A DNA stretch of 64,000 nt, from contig VZRN01002991.1 in the NCBI GenBank assembly GCA_013397935.1, positions 528,051 through 592,050 on the forward strand. Reading direction: 5' to 3'. The notes under the pieces were generated by a model that did no database searches, was not told the origin of the DNA, and saw only the letters and a program-made list of their open reading frames with translations. Made by a program: the position numbers and the translations under genes. Below, piece by piece: positions 25,264 through 39,000 of the stretch (positions within the stretch are counted from its first letter, which is position 1; each line of letters opens with the position of its first letter). The DNA comes from Dasyornis broadbenti (lineage: Eukaryota > Chordata > Aves > Passeriformes > Dasyornithidae).

Positions 25264-28200
25264 TACAAGCTGGTATAATGTACAGTGGTGCCATTGGGTA
25301 CTGCAGGAATAGGATAACAATAATCCACGTGTCCTGCTGAGATCCTCTCCCGTGCAAACTGCAAGGGCTACAAATTAATTGCTCAAAGGTTTTCAGACAC
25401 TGACTATGCTGTCCAAGTACCACTCCTAGGTTAGCAACAAGAAAAAGATGAAATCCTGCCTATTTAAGAATGTGATGATCTTATCCCGCAGTAATTTCCA
25501 ACGTGCTCTAAGGAGAAAGCATTGCCTTCTGAAATACTTCAGAGAAAGCATCACTGTGTACCTGGGACTGCAGTGAGTGGTTATTCCAGCTGTCCAGCAC
25601 CATGCCAGAAGCTCTTCCCAAGCTAGAATGTCTGCTGCTTTGTACAGGGATTTTTTGAGGGGAGGATGGCGCCAGGACATCACAAAGTGCTCCTGGCAGA
25701 AGACCACTATTGCACAGAAAGATTTTAATTGTAATGATAACTCTGCTAACCTGACATGTCCCCTTTATAACTGCATCACTCTTTGCTTATATGTCAGTCT
25801 TTGAACAAAGCATCAACTCCATTAGCCTTAAGTCAGACTAAAATCCACAAATTTTCTTTCCAAGACAAGTCAAAGGTGGAATCAAACAAAGAAGATTTAA
25901 AGAACAGATTTAATATTCTTTATATCTGCTATTGTCCTTTGGGTAACAAATAAATAAATAAAATCAATGGCTTGTACATGAAGCAATTTACTTTGGAGGA
26001 CAATTTGTGTGGTTTTTTTTTCCCAGGCACTAGGAAAATATGAGAAACCTGCTACTGTTTGTGTTCACAGCATCCATCGCTCTCCTGAAGAACGATGCTT
26101 ACTGCAGCCAGCCAGTTATTGCCTCCTGGAAGGAAGCAGTTACTGCTTCTCATGCCTACCCCAGAAAAGTCAACAAGCTCATTCTCCACCTTTTATATTC
26201 TGAGAGAGCTGCTGTTCCCTTCCACAGTAACCTTATAAATTAGCATTCGATCGATCTTCAACACAGCGAATATCCAAACCCTCCTCTCCCTCTGAAATTA
26301 ACATTTCTCTTTACAGCTCCCAACTGCTACAGACCATCATTGCTGAATGGTTTCCTCCAGCTATTTCTAAACATCTTTTAAGTCTTGTGACTTTGCGCGA
26401 TGCCTTGATTGTGAGAGAGGCTTAGGTTTCTCACAGAGCTCTCTCTTTTTTTCCAATGCCAGCTTTATTTAAGACACACACAACCACAAAGCACAGCCTC
26501 CTACTCAGTTACAGCAGCTGTTTTTTTCAAGTCAACATGTTTCTCTGAAGGACTCAGGGAAATCCTCTTTATTCAGGTCTCCTTTTTATTCAGATGAACT
26601 GCCTAAAACTAATGAATCAGAGCTGAATGTCCTCATAGTTCTAAGTCAGATGAGGAAGACACTGAGTGTATTTAACAGAACACGTCCTCAGACTTGGCAG
26701 CTTTTCAAACAAGTTAATGACGTCCCACATGACATGATCAGCAAATGTTACCTTTCATTCCGAATGCTCTTTGGCTAACACTGTGTAGTAAACCCAGACA
26801 GGAACTGCAAAGGTTTGTGGGCTTGCAGACAAAGAACATCCTGAGCAACCCATCCTGACTGATACTTGAAATTCATCTGCTAACTGGCTCCCTTTCTCCT
26901 AAGACTGAAGCGACTTTCTGGTCTTAGGGGGACACACCTTATTGAAGAAATCTGTTCTCACCTTGCCATTATTTTCACTGTGGTTTGCTCTATTTAGAAT
27001 GTGGCTTCGAGTCATCCTTCCAAAGTTCAGGATAGTTTTCCAGTGAGCTCCTCAGAAAATTGCTTTGATCCCGGTTTTGGCAGTCAGCTCTCGTCACATA
27101 TTTCATTTGTTACTTTAGATGTGAGTCCCCATCCAAACCAGCCCGAGAGCAAAGGAGAGGAACAGCCTCCAAATATGGTCAGAGCTAAGCCAGTTTCTGG
27201 AGTAGTTTAACACATGGGCGTGCGTAAGAATGAAGAGAACTGGAACAAGTTTTAAACGACGCTCTAAATAGATTGTGGTGAAATGTTCAGCACTTAAAAC
27301 TAAACAGAAAATCCTGAAACAGATAAAAGAATAACTATGAGCCTGTTAGCAAATATAACTGTGGTGATCAACTCCAGCAATAAAATGCTGCTTAAACCCT
27401 CTGAAATCCTGTCCAATGAAACAAAGGTTAAGCCCAAGCCCTTTATTGAGTATTTGGTTTATAAAGACCTAATAAAGTTTATACCATGAAACACAAAGGA
27501 GGAGGTTTTCTTCCAAAGCAATTACAGCGGACAGTTACAATAAAAATACTTACCAGAAAAAATACTCTCCAGCATTCACCAACTGAATCTTAATTCAGAT
27601 CACACAACTCTTTTGCTTTTAATTAGGATTATTTTATTTCTCCCCACTATTGATGGATGTTCCTTTCATCAGTCTCTCAACTTCAAATTCACACTATTTC
27701 ACAGTACTCTGTGTGTGGATTATGAGGCCAATTACAAGAGGGTCTCAAACAGCAGTCACATTAATCAAGTGAAATGTTACATGCATTGCAGACAAATATA
27801 ATCTGGCCACTAAGAATAAAAATAATAAAAGTTTTTAAATGTGAAAATATCAGAAAATAGGAAGCTTTCTATCTGATCTTGGAAACACACAAGCCTGGTA
27901 CTCACATGCAATCTATTTCACAAACACCAGAAAGCCAAGGCCGCATCTCACAAAGCACTGACATTTTGTAACTTGTTCCCTACAAGTAGTACCCAGCACC
28001 TGCTGCAAATTAATTCCTATTCTCTTGTCCTTGAATTATAAAGAAATAAAGCAAATTTGATGTTATCCTGTTGGATAAAGGAGTGCCTGAGGCTACATAC
28101 CCAAATCAAGCTGCACTGCGGTTCAACACAAAGGCTTGTACAAATTTTTAGGAAAAGCTTACTTCTCCCAGAGCTCACTTTTAACTTTTACAAAACACAA

Positions 28201-31200
28201 AAGAGTCTATCAGATACTTTGGCTTTGTGTACTTTGGAAAAGAATAATTTGAAGTCTCACAATATATCCTTACAATTTAAAATATGTAACTGTGGTAGCT
28301 TTTGAATCATAACTATAAAATATTGGAGCACATATCTATAAAGGAATTAAAAATATAAATTGCATGAACACTTCAAATTGTTTCTTGTTATAGAAGTTTA
28401 ATTATTTAGTTTAAAATAGCATGTAAAAACTCCTTAAAAATAGCATATTTAAAACGCTTATCCAAATGCAATTGCTATGCACAAGGCACGACTTTTCTTT
28501 AAAAAAAAAAAACCCTGACATTTTGTATTTTGTGCTTCAGTGTTCCTTAAAAATAAGCACTAAGTAATCTACAATTAGCAAAATATAAGCATATTTAAGC
28601 TATGAATTATAAGTTAATGAAATAAGCTGCTTTAATGGGAAAACATTTTATTAGGAGATGGAAAATACTCGTAGCTGGAGAGTCAGCAGTTGCTTTTAAA
28701 GGATGTCATTAAGCTGCCATTATTTTGGCAAAACTCTGGTCTCAAAGAGGCAGATTTTCCTCCTGCATTGTAGAAGTCCTTGGCAAATTACACAATATTC
28801 ATTAAATTTAAATGGAGACCCTTGATGTCTCCTGTAAAGATGTCCCAGGGAGTCAATTTTCAAGGAATTCATAATGCGAGCAGCAAGTTACCAGAGAAGG
28901 AGACATTCAGCACCTCAGAATGAATGATTTAGAGAAGGAGGTGATCCGACACATTTTGGCCACTCCGCAAGACCCTGAGCCAGACACCCACTTCAAGTAA
29001 CAGCAGAGGCAACCCAGCCAGCCATGTGCTGCATATCCCAAATTTCCTCAGACACTTCCTCACTTTCCCAGGAACATGGCTTGTTTAATCCCTGAAGTTA
29101 ATATCACCAGGACTGAAAAAGCAGAAATGACAGCTGTGCTTCAGCCCAACACCTGCTCCCCACCTAAAGCTTTGGGAACTCAACCCTCTGTTAAAACTCC
29201 CACTTCCTGGGCGGTTTTCAGCCTGTCACTAATCTTGTCAGTAAGGGATGCTGTGTTACCTCTTCCTGTTACAGACAGAACCTGGCAGATGCTGCGCAAA
29301 CAGATTCTTTACAAATCAAGACTCCTAGCCCTACTAACTTCTTATTGTTGGTTTTTTTGGATCCCAACAATGGAACCTCCCCAATGTTGCTTCTACTCAT
29401 TCCCCGCATGTCACACAGCAGGCACTGTTTAGGCTGAAACAAAAAAAAAAAAAACCCAAACAAAACCATCCCACAAAGTTTCTCCCCTTTTTAGTATTCA
29501 GCTTCATTTAAACGTTGCATGGCCCTAAAACCCTTTTAAGCTGCTTACTTTTAAAGTATAAACATGTCAGTGTTTAGCCACGGAGGGTACTTTTCTGTCC
29601 TAAATCATCATCCATTTATCAAAGACCCATCTACATTACTAAATGCTGTAAAAACACATTATAAATACATTGCAATAATCCCCATGTAATAGCCACTGGC
29701 TTCCAGGACTGAATATACTGATATTTATATAAACATTACACAACTAATGCCACACAGTTTCCAGGTTGGGCTGCACTTAGTGTGGTAGCCTCCTATCATA
29801 ATTACTCAATAAGAAGTACAGAGAAGAGAAAACAGCTTCCTTTAGCAGACAGTCTTATTCCTATCTCTCATAAAATGGCACTAGTACAAAACAATCTAAC
29901 AAAATAATCCAGCATTTAATTCATTAATCCAGAAAAAGAGATGGGATTTGGTTTTTATCATTATTTATAACTTTACAAACATGCCCAGTGTTACACAAAA
30001 GGGCAATGTATCCCAAGTGAGCTGCAGCCAGAACTTGCACAACACTCCCATAAAAACAAATTAAAATATGGAAATATAATCCTGGTTTTTACTCTCTATG
30101 GTTCCATTAAAAAATAACTATAATAAGTACAACTGGGCTGTCCTCAATGATACTTCTAGTTTACATCTAATCTCAATAGTTCTTTAACTGCTAAACTATA
30201 TTTAAAACAGCCTTGAAAACCTTTATTAGGGGGTTGAGATGGTTAATAATGAAAACTCAAAAGGCAACTCCCTGCTGGGGAAACTGGAAGCTGTTTAATC
30301 AAGTTGGGCTCTCATATCGTCCATAGGATTGCAGTTGGTATCAGCTAACAAACACTGTGCCTCTGAGGGAGGGAAGTTGTGTGGCTCCCTTTTCAAATGG
30401 GCACAGGGACTGAGATTAGTTACCAGATGTGAATTACAGATGGAAACTGGTATTTAACAGGCAGCGTGGTGCTTTCTGAAACCTGCCTTCCTGCTGTCCT
30501 TATTCCTCACCTATTCAGGCACCAGGGCAGTTGCAAAATCCGTGAGCCATGGGGTGAAACAGCTGATGGAAATCTGCGTAACAACACGTGGGGAAGTGCA
30601 TGGAGAGCTCATAAAGTGGCTATGATTTCCTGTAACCACCACATTTCATGGACACCTCGCAGAGAAGAACCCTTTCTAAGCCAAGTCCAGAATTGTATTG
30701 ACACAGGACCTGCTCACAGAGCAACTGTGAGGGAAGGAGTCATGTCCCTGTAGAATTCAAGGTTCCAAGAAATCGGGGGAATGATCCACAATGTTCTCCT
30801 CCCAAGCTGGGACTGTTCTGCACACCTTCTTACCATCCAGAAAACCTGCTGTTGCCAGAGGACAGACTTTGCTGTTTTGCTGCTTCATGAAAGAGGAGAA
30901 AAACTTGTGGGAGCATTGCAAAAAAATACTTATGGGCAATGGGGGGAGGAGGCTCCGGTTTTCTGTCATTCTGGCTGGTTTTTATTCTGCCAAGTATTAA
31001 GAGAAGTATGTGTCATGTTTTCCGTATCAAAATTTGCACAGTGTTTGTTCCCATGCTAAATGCTGTTGTGGCCTGCAGTGCCAAAGGTCTCCTGGTAATA
31101 TTTACACAGCAATGGCATCAGAGGAACAGTGCATTTAAAGGGACTGCAGATACCATACAAAAAAAGACATACAGATTAGTACATTTAAGAATATGCCTTT

Positions 31201-31432
31201 TTTTTTTTTCTTTTTCTTTTTAAAGTATTTCTAATCTTTGGACACTACTGGAGTGATTTCCCTTAATGGCTATCCTGCAAACATCTGGGATATTCATTTA
31301 GAGCCGTCCCTAAGGAAATACCCCTCTCTGTGGTCTGAGAGAATTAACACCATGGAGTTTAGGAGTCACATGCTTTGCATAACACAGATTAATGTCACAA
31401 TTCAAGAAACACTGCGGTATGCATTGTGGTGC

Positions 31433-31462
31433 TTTATTAGTGTTAGACATGCAATATTTATT
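31433..31462 (-). promoter_or_regulatory. Paired polyadenylation signals, likely end of RAB11FIP2
   Basis: Two canonical AATAAA hexamers on the minus strand (31462-31457 and 31438-31433), 24 bases apart, are followed within about 30 bases by GT-rich sequence. Together they make the best-formed cleavage and polyadenylation site downstream of the RAB11FIP2 stop codon. Cleavage would fall around 31412-31422. Confidence 0.5.
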
Positions 31463-33226
31463 TAATGAACAGAAATTAAAATATTAAAGAAACAACATTT
31501 TAATCAAATTAAAGGATCTGAAGTTGCAATAATGGAAAAAAATAAAGTTTTTCATGCATTCTAAGTTTATACTTCTCACAAGTGCATATAGTTATGATTC
31601 TGTACCATTATTAAATGTAGACAAACTACCACTGATTGCACGAGACAAAATAAAACCCCTAAGTTATAAGTAATGTTCATATCTTTTACAGACTTCCTAT
31701 ATAACCTGGATCTTCAGCTTTTTATAATACATTGTAATACAAGACATCTGGAAGCTTCTAAGATGAATAGGAATGGCTCTACCACTTCTAATACACAGTG
31801 GCTTCTTCAACATAGAAGTTAGAATAGATAAAGTAAATGCCCACCATGCTTTAGGAGACTGTGACCTTTTCAACAGAAACAAATCTCAAACCCCTTCATA
31901 AACAGATTAAAGTGCTACCTATTGCATATTAAATACTTCCAGTGACTGTATCAAAATTTTAAAGTTATAAATCCCTGAAAATAGGGTTTCATACTGAAAG
32001 TGCTGACAGACCCTTAAATCTAGCATCATGAACACAGCAGTGCTATAATCCTTCAGCAAGTACTTCAAAGAAGGGCAAGTTAGTCAACATGCTCTAAATT
32101 CACCATTGTAAAAGCCCAGCTAACGCCCCGATCATATCTACAACAGCAATGGTACATAAAGAGCAGAAAAGCATGAGCTTACTTTACATACTTGATGTAG
32201 GACAATAATCTGTCTTTAGGGCTGGAAGTGTAAATAAACCCCCAGTGCAGCAGTAAACACATTAAGACAGCAGTTCTGTTTGTTTTAAGATGCATCTAAG
32301 AAAGGGCATCCTGTACAGAAGGAGATGCAGGTTAGTATCTAATGAGCATGATTTTCATCAGGTCCCGGAATTATGAAACCTTTCTAAATACAAGGCAACA
32401 TTTCCACAGCTGGAACATTACAAATAGTTCTTGACAGAGAGCCAACAGCAATAAATGCAGTTATGTATAATCTAGGGAGAATGCTACATTCATTAGGAGG
32501 TGGAAAACCAAGCTAAACGTAAAATACAGCAGCAAGAGGTAACATACATAAATATTAAACATCTTCTTCAATGGCAGAAAGTTTACATTTCTTACTTACA
32601 ACATTAAAGTATGGCCTTCATATTTGTTCTTTTAAGTAAGCAAAACACAATGCCATGAGCAGAGCTGTTTCAAAGGATAACTTCAAAGAATAGTGCATGC
32701 ACGGATGAACTCTTATGCTAATTTATGAGAGAAAATATCAAAATAATACAAAGAAGTTAAAAATTTTCATCCCTACATTTTAAAGGGCAAGAAAGACTGA
32801 CCATAAGTGGCAAGTTTTTATGGGTTTAAAATGATCTGCAAGAAAGTCTACAATTTTATCCTTCGGGAAAAACAGAACTTTCTTTGTTTTCAATACACAA
32901 ACTACTCTGTATGAGAAGATTTGGTTTGAAAGCTGCATGGTTCACAAAAGGCATGTGGGGTGAAGATGCTTTTTAAAAATAATCTTAAAATACAGGAAAA
33001 TGGTAAAATTTTCTTTCTAAGCAGAAAAATGATGTGTATGTAATCTTTCAAGAATGCCTCCAAAAGCAGCCTGTATCTCCTACCTATAAAGACTACAATA
33101 ATATATTCATAGTTGGTAATGTCCCATTCTGCCTCTCTTAGTAACTTTACCTTTTCCTAAATTGCATTTGTTGTTCTCCCCTCTTTCTTGACAAACTGTT
33201 AGAAACAAAAGGTGCTTTTATTCACT

Positions 33227-33232
33227 TGCAGA
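33227..33232 (-). promoter_or_regulatory. Alternative proximal polyadenylation signal
   Basis: Minus-strand AATAAA followed by TTTTGTTTCTAACAGTTTG, a plausible downstream element. Use of this site would give a 3' UTR of about 2.6 kb. A single hexamer in AT-rich DNA is weak evidence. Confidence 0.3.
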
Positions 33233-35812
33233 TCAGATAAAGACTAGATAGCACATTCAAAGCTTCACTAAATTTCTTCACTAATGCACAAAAATTGATC
33301 TTTTCGCTACCTTTAATCTCCTTATCATTCTTGGTATGCAAATATGTCAAATGATCTGCTTTTAGTCAATTATGCAGTTTGATATTCTACATTTACATTC
33401 TAAAAGAAGTGATTTCAGAGGTGCTAAATATAGTAGAGTTTCATTTTAATAATTATAAGTTGGCTTGCATGCGAGAAGTCATTGGAGCACATTCTCTGGT
33501 TAGTGCAGTGGTTAATCCTCACTGGTGTGTATGATTTAAGCACTATGGATACTAGAGATGGTCTCATACCAGTGAGCTGAAAATGAGTGTGGAATTCAAA
33601 ACAATTGCAGAACATTTCCCCATCAACGACATGAGAAAACCGCTGGCTTTGGCCAAACATTTGAAAATGTTTAAGAACTTTTATGGAAATACTGAGTAAC
33701 TGAAATACATCTTGCTGTAATTAGAAAATTAAAATCTAATTGAGTGCAAAATCCAACTTCCAACAGCAAACGTACCATAACCCAGGACATCACCTTTGGC
33801 ACTTTGAATATTTTACAACAGATTTACAGTCATCGAGAACTTACGTGGGTCAAAAGGACATTCATGTGGTTTGTGAGGTACCAAACTTGATACACCCTTA
33901 GGCTGACAAAAGAGAGACTGCCTGGTGTGGGATGGATTTCTGCACTACAAAATACAAATGCAGAGCTCTACAACTGGGCAGGGCTGGGATCACTCAGGAT
34001 CCATCCAGGCACAGGGATCTACGCTAAGGGATCCCACTGGTGGGTTGGTAACACTGGCTGCACACATTTTAGGGACCGTGCTAAATGGGGATGGGAGGTA
34101 GTTGCTAAATAAAAGAAGAAAATGAAGGAGAAAAAGCCAAAAATAAGTAAATTAAATCTAAGAATATTTGTACGAAGAAGTTTTTTTGTAACAGGAATAA
34201 TTCTGTGCTGTCCTACAATGCTAATGATGTCAAAAGCAGTCAGATAGAACTTTTTCAACCTTTCCACATATAATTATTCAAGATATTACCAATTTCTGCA
34301 GTTTTAAAAATGAAAATACATTTAAATCTTCTACAACAAGAAGAAAAAACTTGAATTTAATTTCAAGCTTTCTTTTGGTCACCTCAGCAACAGCCATTTC
34401 ATGGTGCTGTAAAAAAACCCAACAGATCAGGTGCAGAAAGAGAGGAAAAGAAAGTTTTCTGAAATACAAATCTAAAACATTCTCTGTACATTTTTAAAAT
34501 AACATTTTACTGTTTCACAGCAACAGAAACCCTGGTAAGACTCTTATTAAGGAAATTAAAATTAAACATCTATTCATGTTAATATTTTGAGGGTTCTCCT
34601 ACAGTATTATCCTATTATATGTTCATCATTGTATTTTTCCAATTAATTGAATAACAGATACCTTTTTCATACATCCTTTTACAAACAATTATTAAATCAT
34701 CTGGAAGATATTTACTACATTCTTCTTTCATTTGCTTCAATGAAAACTGACTTTCAGAACTATTTACATGGAATACAGACATTTTTAATGAAAAGCCTAA
34801 GTACTCTATATGTGTTTAAGCAACATGACCTGTTTCTAAAGGCATATAGTTCGTTGTCATAAGATTTAAAAAGTTAAGACATCATGTAAAACTCAACCTT
34901 AAATTGATTTATCGTGTCTATTTAAGTCAGCCTCTCCATTTCTGCTACATTTTCATCGCAGTAGACTTTGACTTCACAAAAGTATTCATACCTTAATTCC
35001 ATTCTTGAGTTCTCCAGATGTACCTCTGACTGTGAACGCTGTTCGAAGTACTTTAACACATAAAAAGGCATGCAGTAACTTCATACAAAAAGATCTTCAA
35101 AACAACCTGATGTCTTCAGCTCACTACCGAAGTTCACTCATTATACACAAAATTCAGCATTTAAGTGTAAAATAACTGGTTCCAGCATGTGCCAAGACAG
35201 AAATGGCACGTTTGTTTTTTTTTTTTAACATTGTTATATAAAAAGCACATTGTATAGAATACAGCATTTACTCTGCAAGGATTGTGCATCACTGTTTTCC
35301 TCTAATGTGTGCAGAACTACATTCCATTGCAACAAACCACACTTAGGTTGAGTGTAGAGTACTACACTGGCTTGAAAACAGTGGTCTTGATGGCATGCTG
35401 CAAGAAAAGTATCAATATATTTGCCTAATATCAATAATCATTCAAGAAAACATTCATAACAGCACAGGCTTCCCAGTTGAAACTGCCACATGGTGAACAC
35501 TAAGCTACTATATGAACTGCATGGACATATTTAATATGTATTATTAACTCTATTTTAAGTATTCTGTACCTAAAGGTGTTTTCAAAACGAAAAAAGAAAG
35601 TTACTTAGGTAATCTAACAGAATACTACTTTTGGCAGCCCCTGCTAGTGTCTGGAGTTTAAAAAAAAAAATGAAAAAACCCACGCCATTGTCTCTCCTCC
35701 CCATTTTCCTGGAATTTCTTAGGAGGAAAGGAATGAAGAGAAGTCAAAATATTAAAGTGTGATTTCCTTCCACTAATGTATTCAGCAGAAAGTGCCCTCA
35801 AGTACTGCTGTC

Positions 35813-36040
35813 TCAGCTTTTGGAAAATTTGCCAGCTTTCCGAGAAGGTTCATATGGCACTCTGAGAATACTGGGGGTTTCCTCCATCACTCGTACCAGT
35901 AGATTGTCAATGTAATCCTCAAGCTCACGAATGTGGGTGTCCTTCTTCTTCAGTTGCTCTTTGTGTTTCACCAGCTCCTGCAGAACCTCCTCATAAGTGA
36001 GGTTTCGGTACCCTGCAGTGGCGTCGAAAGGATTTCCTTC
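35813..36040 (-). CDS. RAB11FIP2: RAB11FIP2 coding exon 5 (Rab11-binding domain, stop)
   Basis: Encodes residues 435-509 and TGA (35815-35813). The acceptor is ACCTGCAG immediately upstream of 36040. It begins EGNPFDATAGYR with the third NPF at 437-439, then TYEEVLQELVKHKEQL and the FIP Rab-binding helix RELEDYIDNLLVRVMEE. It ends with a basic tail SRKAGKFSKS. In the family this helix dimerises as a parallel coiled coil and binds two Rab11-GTP molecules. Ile478 corresponds to human Ile481, whose change to Glu abolishes Rab11 binding. The sequence is nearly identical to mammals, as expected for the most conserved part of the protein. Confidence 0.97.
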   Translation of the reverse strand, partial: EGNPFDATAGYRNLTYEEVLQELVKHKEQLKKKDTHIRELEDYIDNLLVRVMEETPSILRVPYEPSRKAGKFSKS

Positions 36041-39000
36041 CTGCAGGTAAATTTAGAAAAAACACCAGATTTTATTAACAGTTCATTGCTCTCAGCAAAT
36101 TGATCTGTTATTGCTTTTTATGTTTCTCAGGTGCATCTCTTGGCAGAAACAATTTTTTTCAGCAAAATGTCTGTTTGCTGCGGCACTTTTCCCTCCAACA
36201 CCCTACTGGAGCAGACAACTGGAGATGGGCTGCCCAGTTGTCAGAAAAAAAGTCTTTTCAGTGAGGTGGACACACAGACAGCGTGTCACAGTTAGGGACC
36301 ACATGAGCAGTAACCACAACAACAGTTTGGGAACCCAACCACCTTAACTGCAGAGCAAGAGAAGAGCCCTGAGAATTCAACTCCTGCTGTAAGTTCTCTG
36401 AGTCTCTGCCTTTGGAGAGCATCACGGCAAAGTATTTACTCAGCTCTAAATGACGTCAGCCTTCATCTGTCTTTCATATTCTATTTTTAGTCACCACTGG
36501 TTCTCCAGGCCTTGGCTTCTGAATCACATAATGAAACTCTCAGTTTGAAATCTCAGGTGAAGGTGAAAGGCTGCATCTGACTTTCACCAGAGCACTTAAG
36601 GCAGAAATGTGTACTTAGAGGAGACCCTGCTTGCTTTAAAGCAGGAGAGGCCCAGAATTAAACAGTAGGGAAAACAGAATTGTTTCCGTAATGATTTCTG
36701 GTGACTCAGTAAGTGCAGGTATTAGCAGAGATGGACCAATTAGTCATCTTAAAAAGGGCAACGTGATCCAAAACACTATAAACTTGAATGTCTTATTTTG
36801 TGTTGGTTTATAAAAGTAGTAGCACGGTTAGACATGTTAAGCAGTATGGTTTATCTCATGCAGAAACGGAGACATTTAGAAGACATGGAACCTAAAAACT
36901 CCTGCACTTCTATCAGGGCACTCGAGATAGCTTTTCTTTACAGTAGAAACACGTCATTAAAAATTATAAGGCTTGCTCAGCTAGGAAGCACACCACATAA
37001 TAGTCGTACTCATTCCTTTGCCATGCCCCATTCCTTTTCTTTCCATACAGCTCCATATTTGCACATTGGCACATGTCGACCCATTAAAGCATGCAGCTGG
37101 CCAAAGTTTTCAAATGAATCTAATTAAAAGTAATGGTGCCCTTACAAACTGGATGAAGTGTGACAGATCAGCCTCTCTCCATCAATTATATTCTAATAGC
37201 AGCTCTCAAAAGTATGTGCTTTTAAGGGTTTCTCTCTACATTTGAGACATGCAATGTCACATTTATGTAAGTATATTCAGTATTTTAGACTTACCAAGTT
37301 AAGGGATTGTAAGTAATCAATAACTCCCACTTTATTAAAATAGCTAACCTGATGAAATTTATAAATTGATTAGCAATTGATTTTCAACAAGTATAGAAGA
37401 GAATATAACTTCACTTTGTGGTCATATTTTTAGCACATTTTCTTCTACAAGAAGGAAGTACATTTTTATCTTTATGGTATTAAATTTTTGTACACACTGG
37501 AAAAAGATATCATTAACATTTATATGTCTGAAATATTGGGTGTGCCTAATTTTCTGATTTGGCAATGGAATAGGAATTAATATGCAATGATGACTTTAAT
37601 CATGCTATCAAGTTTACTGGAAAATTGTGGGCAACATATATGCTTTAAAGATGTTTTATCATCCACGTGCTCCATTTACATCTTTGGGGGCAATAACCTA
37701 TCACATTAATTATGCAAGAAAATTCTAGTTAAAGTATGCCAGTACTTAGAAATTAAAGTTTAAATTAAGAAGATTTTATATGTTCAGTTTGGGCCAATAG
37801 GTGACATTTAAATGTATAAGGAACACCTATATCTTTACAAAAATAGATACCAGAATTCTAATATGTAACAATAATCTTATAATGAATTATTAAGGAAGAA
37901 ACTGATTCTAAACAACAAGGCATGCAAAGAATGATTTTCTCAGCTACAAAACCCTGCTGGGGTACACACTGCCAGCCAGAGGAAACGACGTTAGACAAAA
38001 TGAAGGCCTGGCAATCCCTGATCATCTCTTCATTGTTCTAATGAGGAATTCTGCTCTGGGAATATCATCTAAGCTACTTTCACATCTTTTGTCCTACTTA
38101 ACTTCATCTTCCTTTCAGTTCTTAATTAGGCCTTAAAGAGCTCACGCTGCCCTTTCAACTGGCTACTGCTCCCATTTAAACACTGCTTTCAGAGACAGGT
38201 GTTGGCATCAAAGGAGAAGGCATACAAACATAATTACTAAATAATATGCACAAGGAAGAAATATAATAACTTGGTGAGGGCTATTATTAGAGAATCTAAT
38301 AATAAATTACTTCAAACACCTTAGAAAGCAATCCTGAATATTTAAAAAAGAAATTCAAATGGTTTCATTCAAAACTATGGTTGAGATATAGTTTCTTTCC
38401 CACCTAATTTGTATTTTGCATTAAATGAGCACCACCTCATAATCCTACAACTGACATTTAGGATAGCTGGTATTCCAAAAGAAAAATCATCAAGGATTTC
38501 TTTTATCACCTTTAAATCCTTTAAATAAAACAATTCACATCTTATTTCTTAAAAGAACTAAACCGATGCTTTTACCAGCAATAAATTACATGATTTGCAG
38601 TAGTACATTTGCAAGCACATAGAAACTGTAATTATGGTTACTTTACAGACAATGGCTGCTAAGTTAAATCAATTTTTTGATGTCTCTTTTTGTCAGAGAT
38701 TAAGTAACTGCCTGGTAGAATTCAGTTTACTATCTGATCAAAGGCAGCCTTCAAATACTCTGACATCTCCCACCAGCTACTTACATTATAAAAACTTGGG
38801 CATTTACAATAACATCAAATGTTATTACAAATCATTTACATAAACCAGCAGAAAACAAACAGTACAAAGTCATATTTGCTTGTGAAACTAGTTTTCTATA
38901 TATTTTAAAGGCTGAAAATAAACCCACTTTTAAAGATGTCATCTATTCACAGAGCAAATTCTACTAAGACCACATTTTCCTTCAAACAAAGACACTGCCT

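Larger units (their letters stand above)
21837..31414. other. Gene-free DNA downstream of RAB11FIP2
   Basis: Contains the 3' CR1 copy at 25061-25263 and the N gap. No coding exon or RNA gene was recognised. Sequence around 28600-28900 has a mixed-composition, non-repetitive character like conserved noncoding DNA, but this is only an impression. Confidence 0.65.
31415..35812 (-). other. RAB11FIP2: Probable RAB11FIP2 3' UTR
   Basis: AT-rich sequence directly after the stop codon with no long open frames and no recognisable repeats. The proposed end is set by two AATAAA signals on the minus strand (31462-31457 and 31438-31433), followed by CA dinucleotides and a GT-rich stretch (CAGTGTTTCTTGAATTGTG) suitable for cleavage and polyadenylation. 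An earlier AATAAA at 33232-33227, also followed by T/G-rich sequence, could make a shorter 2.6-kb UTR. Two minus-strand matches to the Pumilio motif TGTANATA occur at 34768-34761 and 32142-32135. Long 3' UTRs are usual for this gene in vertebrates. The exact end is inferred, not seen. Confidence 0.6.

Noticed and set aside
25012..25423. Overlapping open frames on both strands
   Set aside because: They are translations of the CR1 3' untranslated end.
30466..30753. 95-codon plus-strand open frame
   Set aside because: No recognisable domain, lies in gene-free DNA beyond the proposed RAB11FIP2 end, and has no supporting splice or promoter signal.
31415..35812. Several open frames of 60-80 codons downstream of the stop codon
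   Set aside because: They lie in the probable 3' UTR, are on both strands and have no family resemblance.
36214..36242. Inverted repeat GACAACTGG / CCAGTTGTC with an 11-base loop in intron 4
   Set aside because: Nine-base arms with a loop of this size are expected by chance in 64 kb; no other sign of function.
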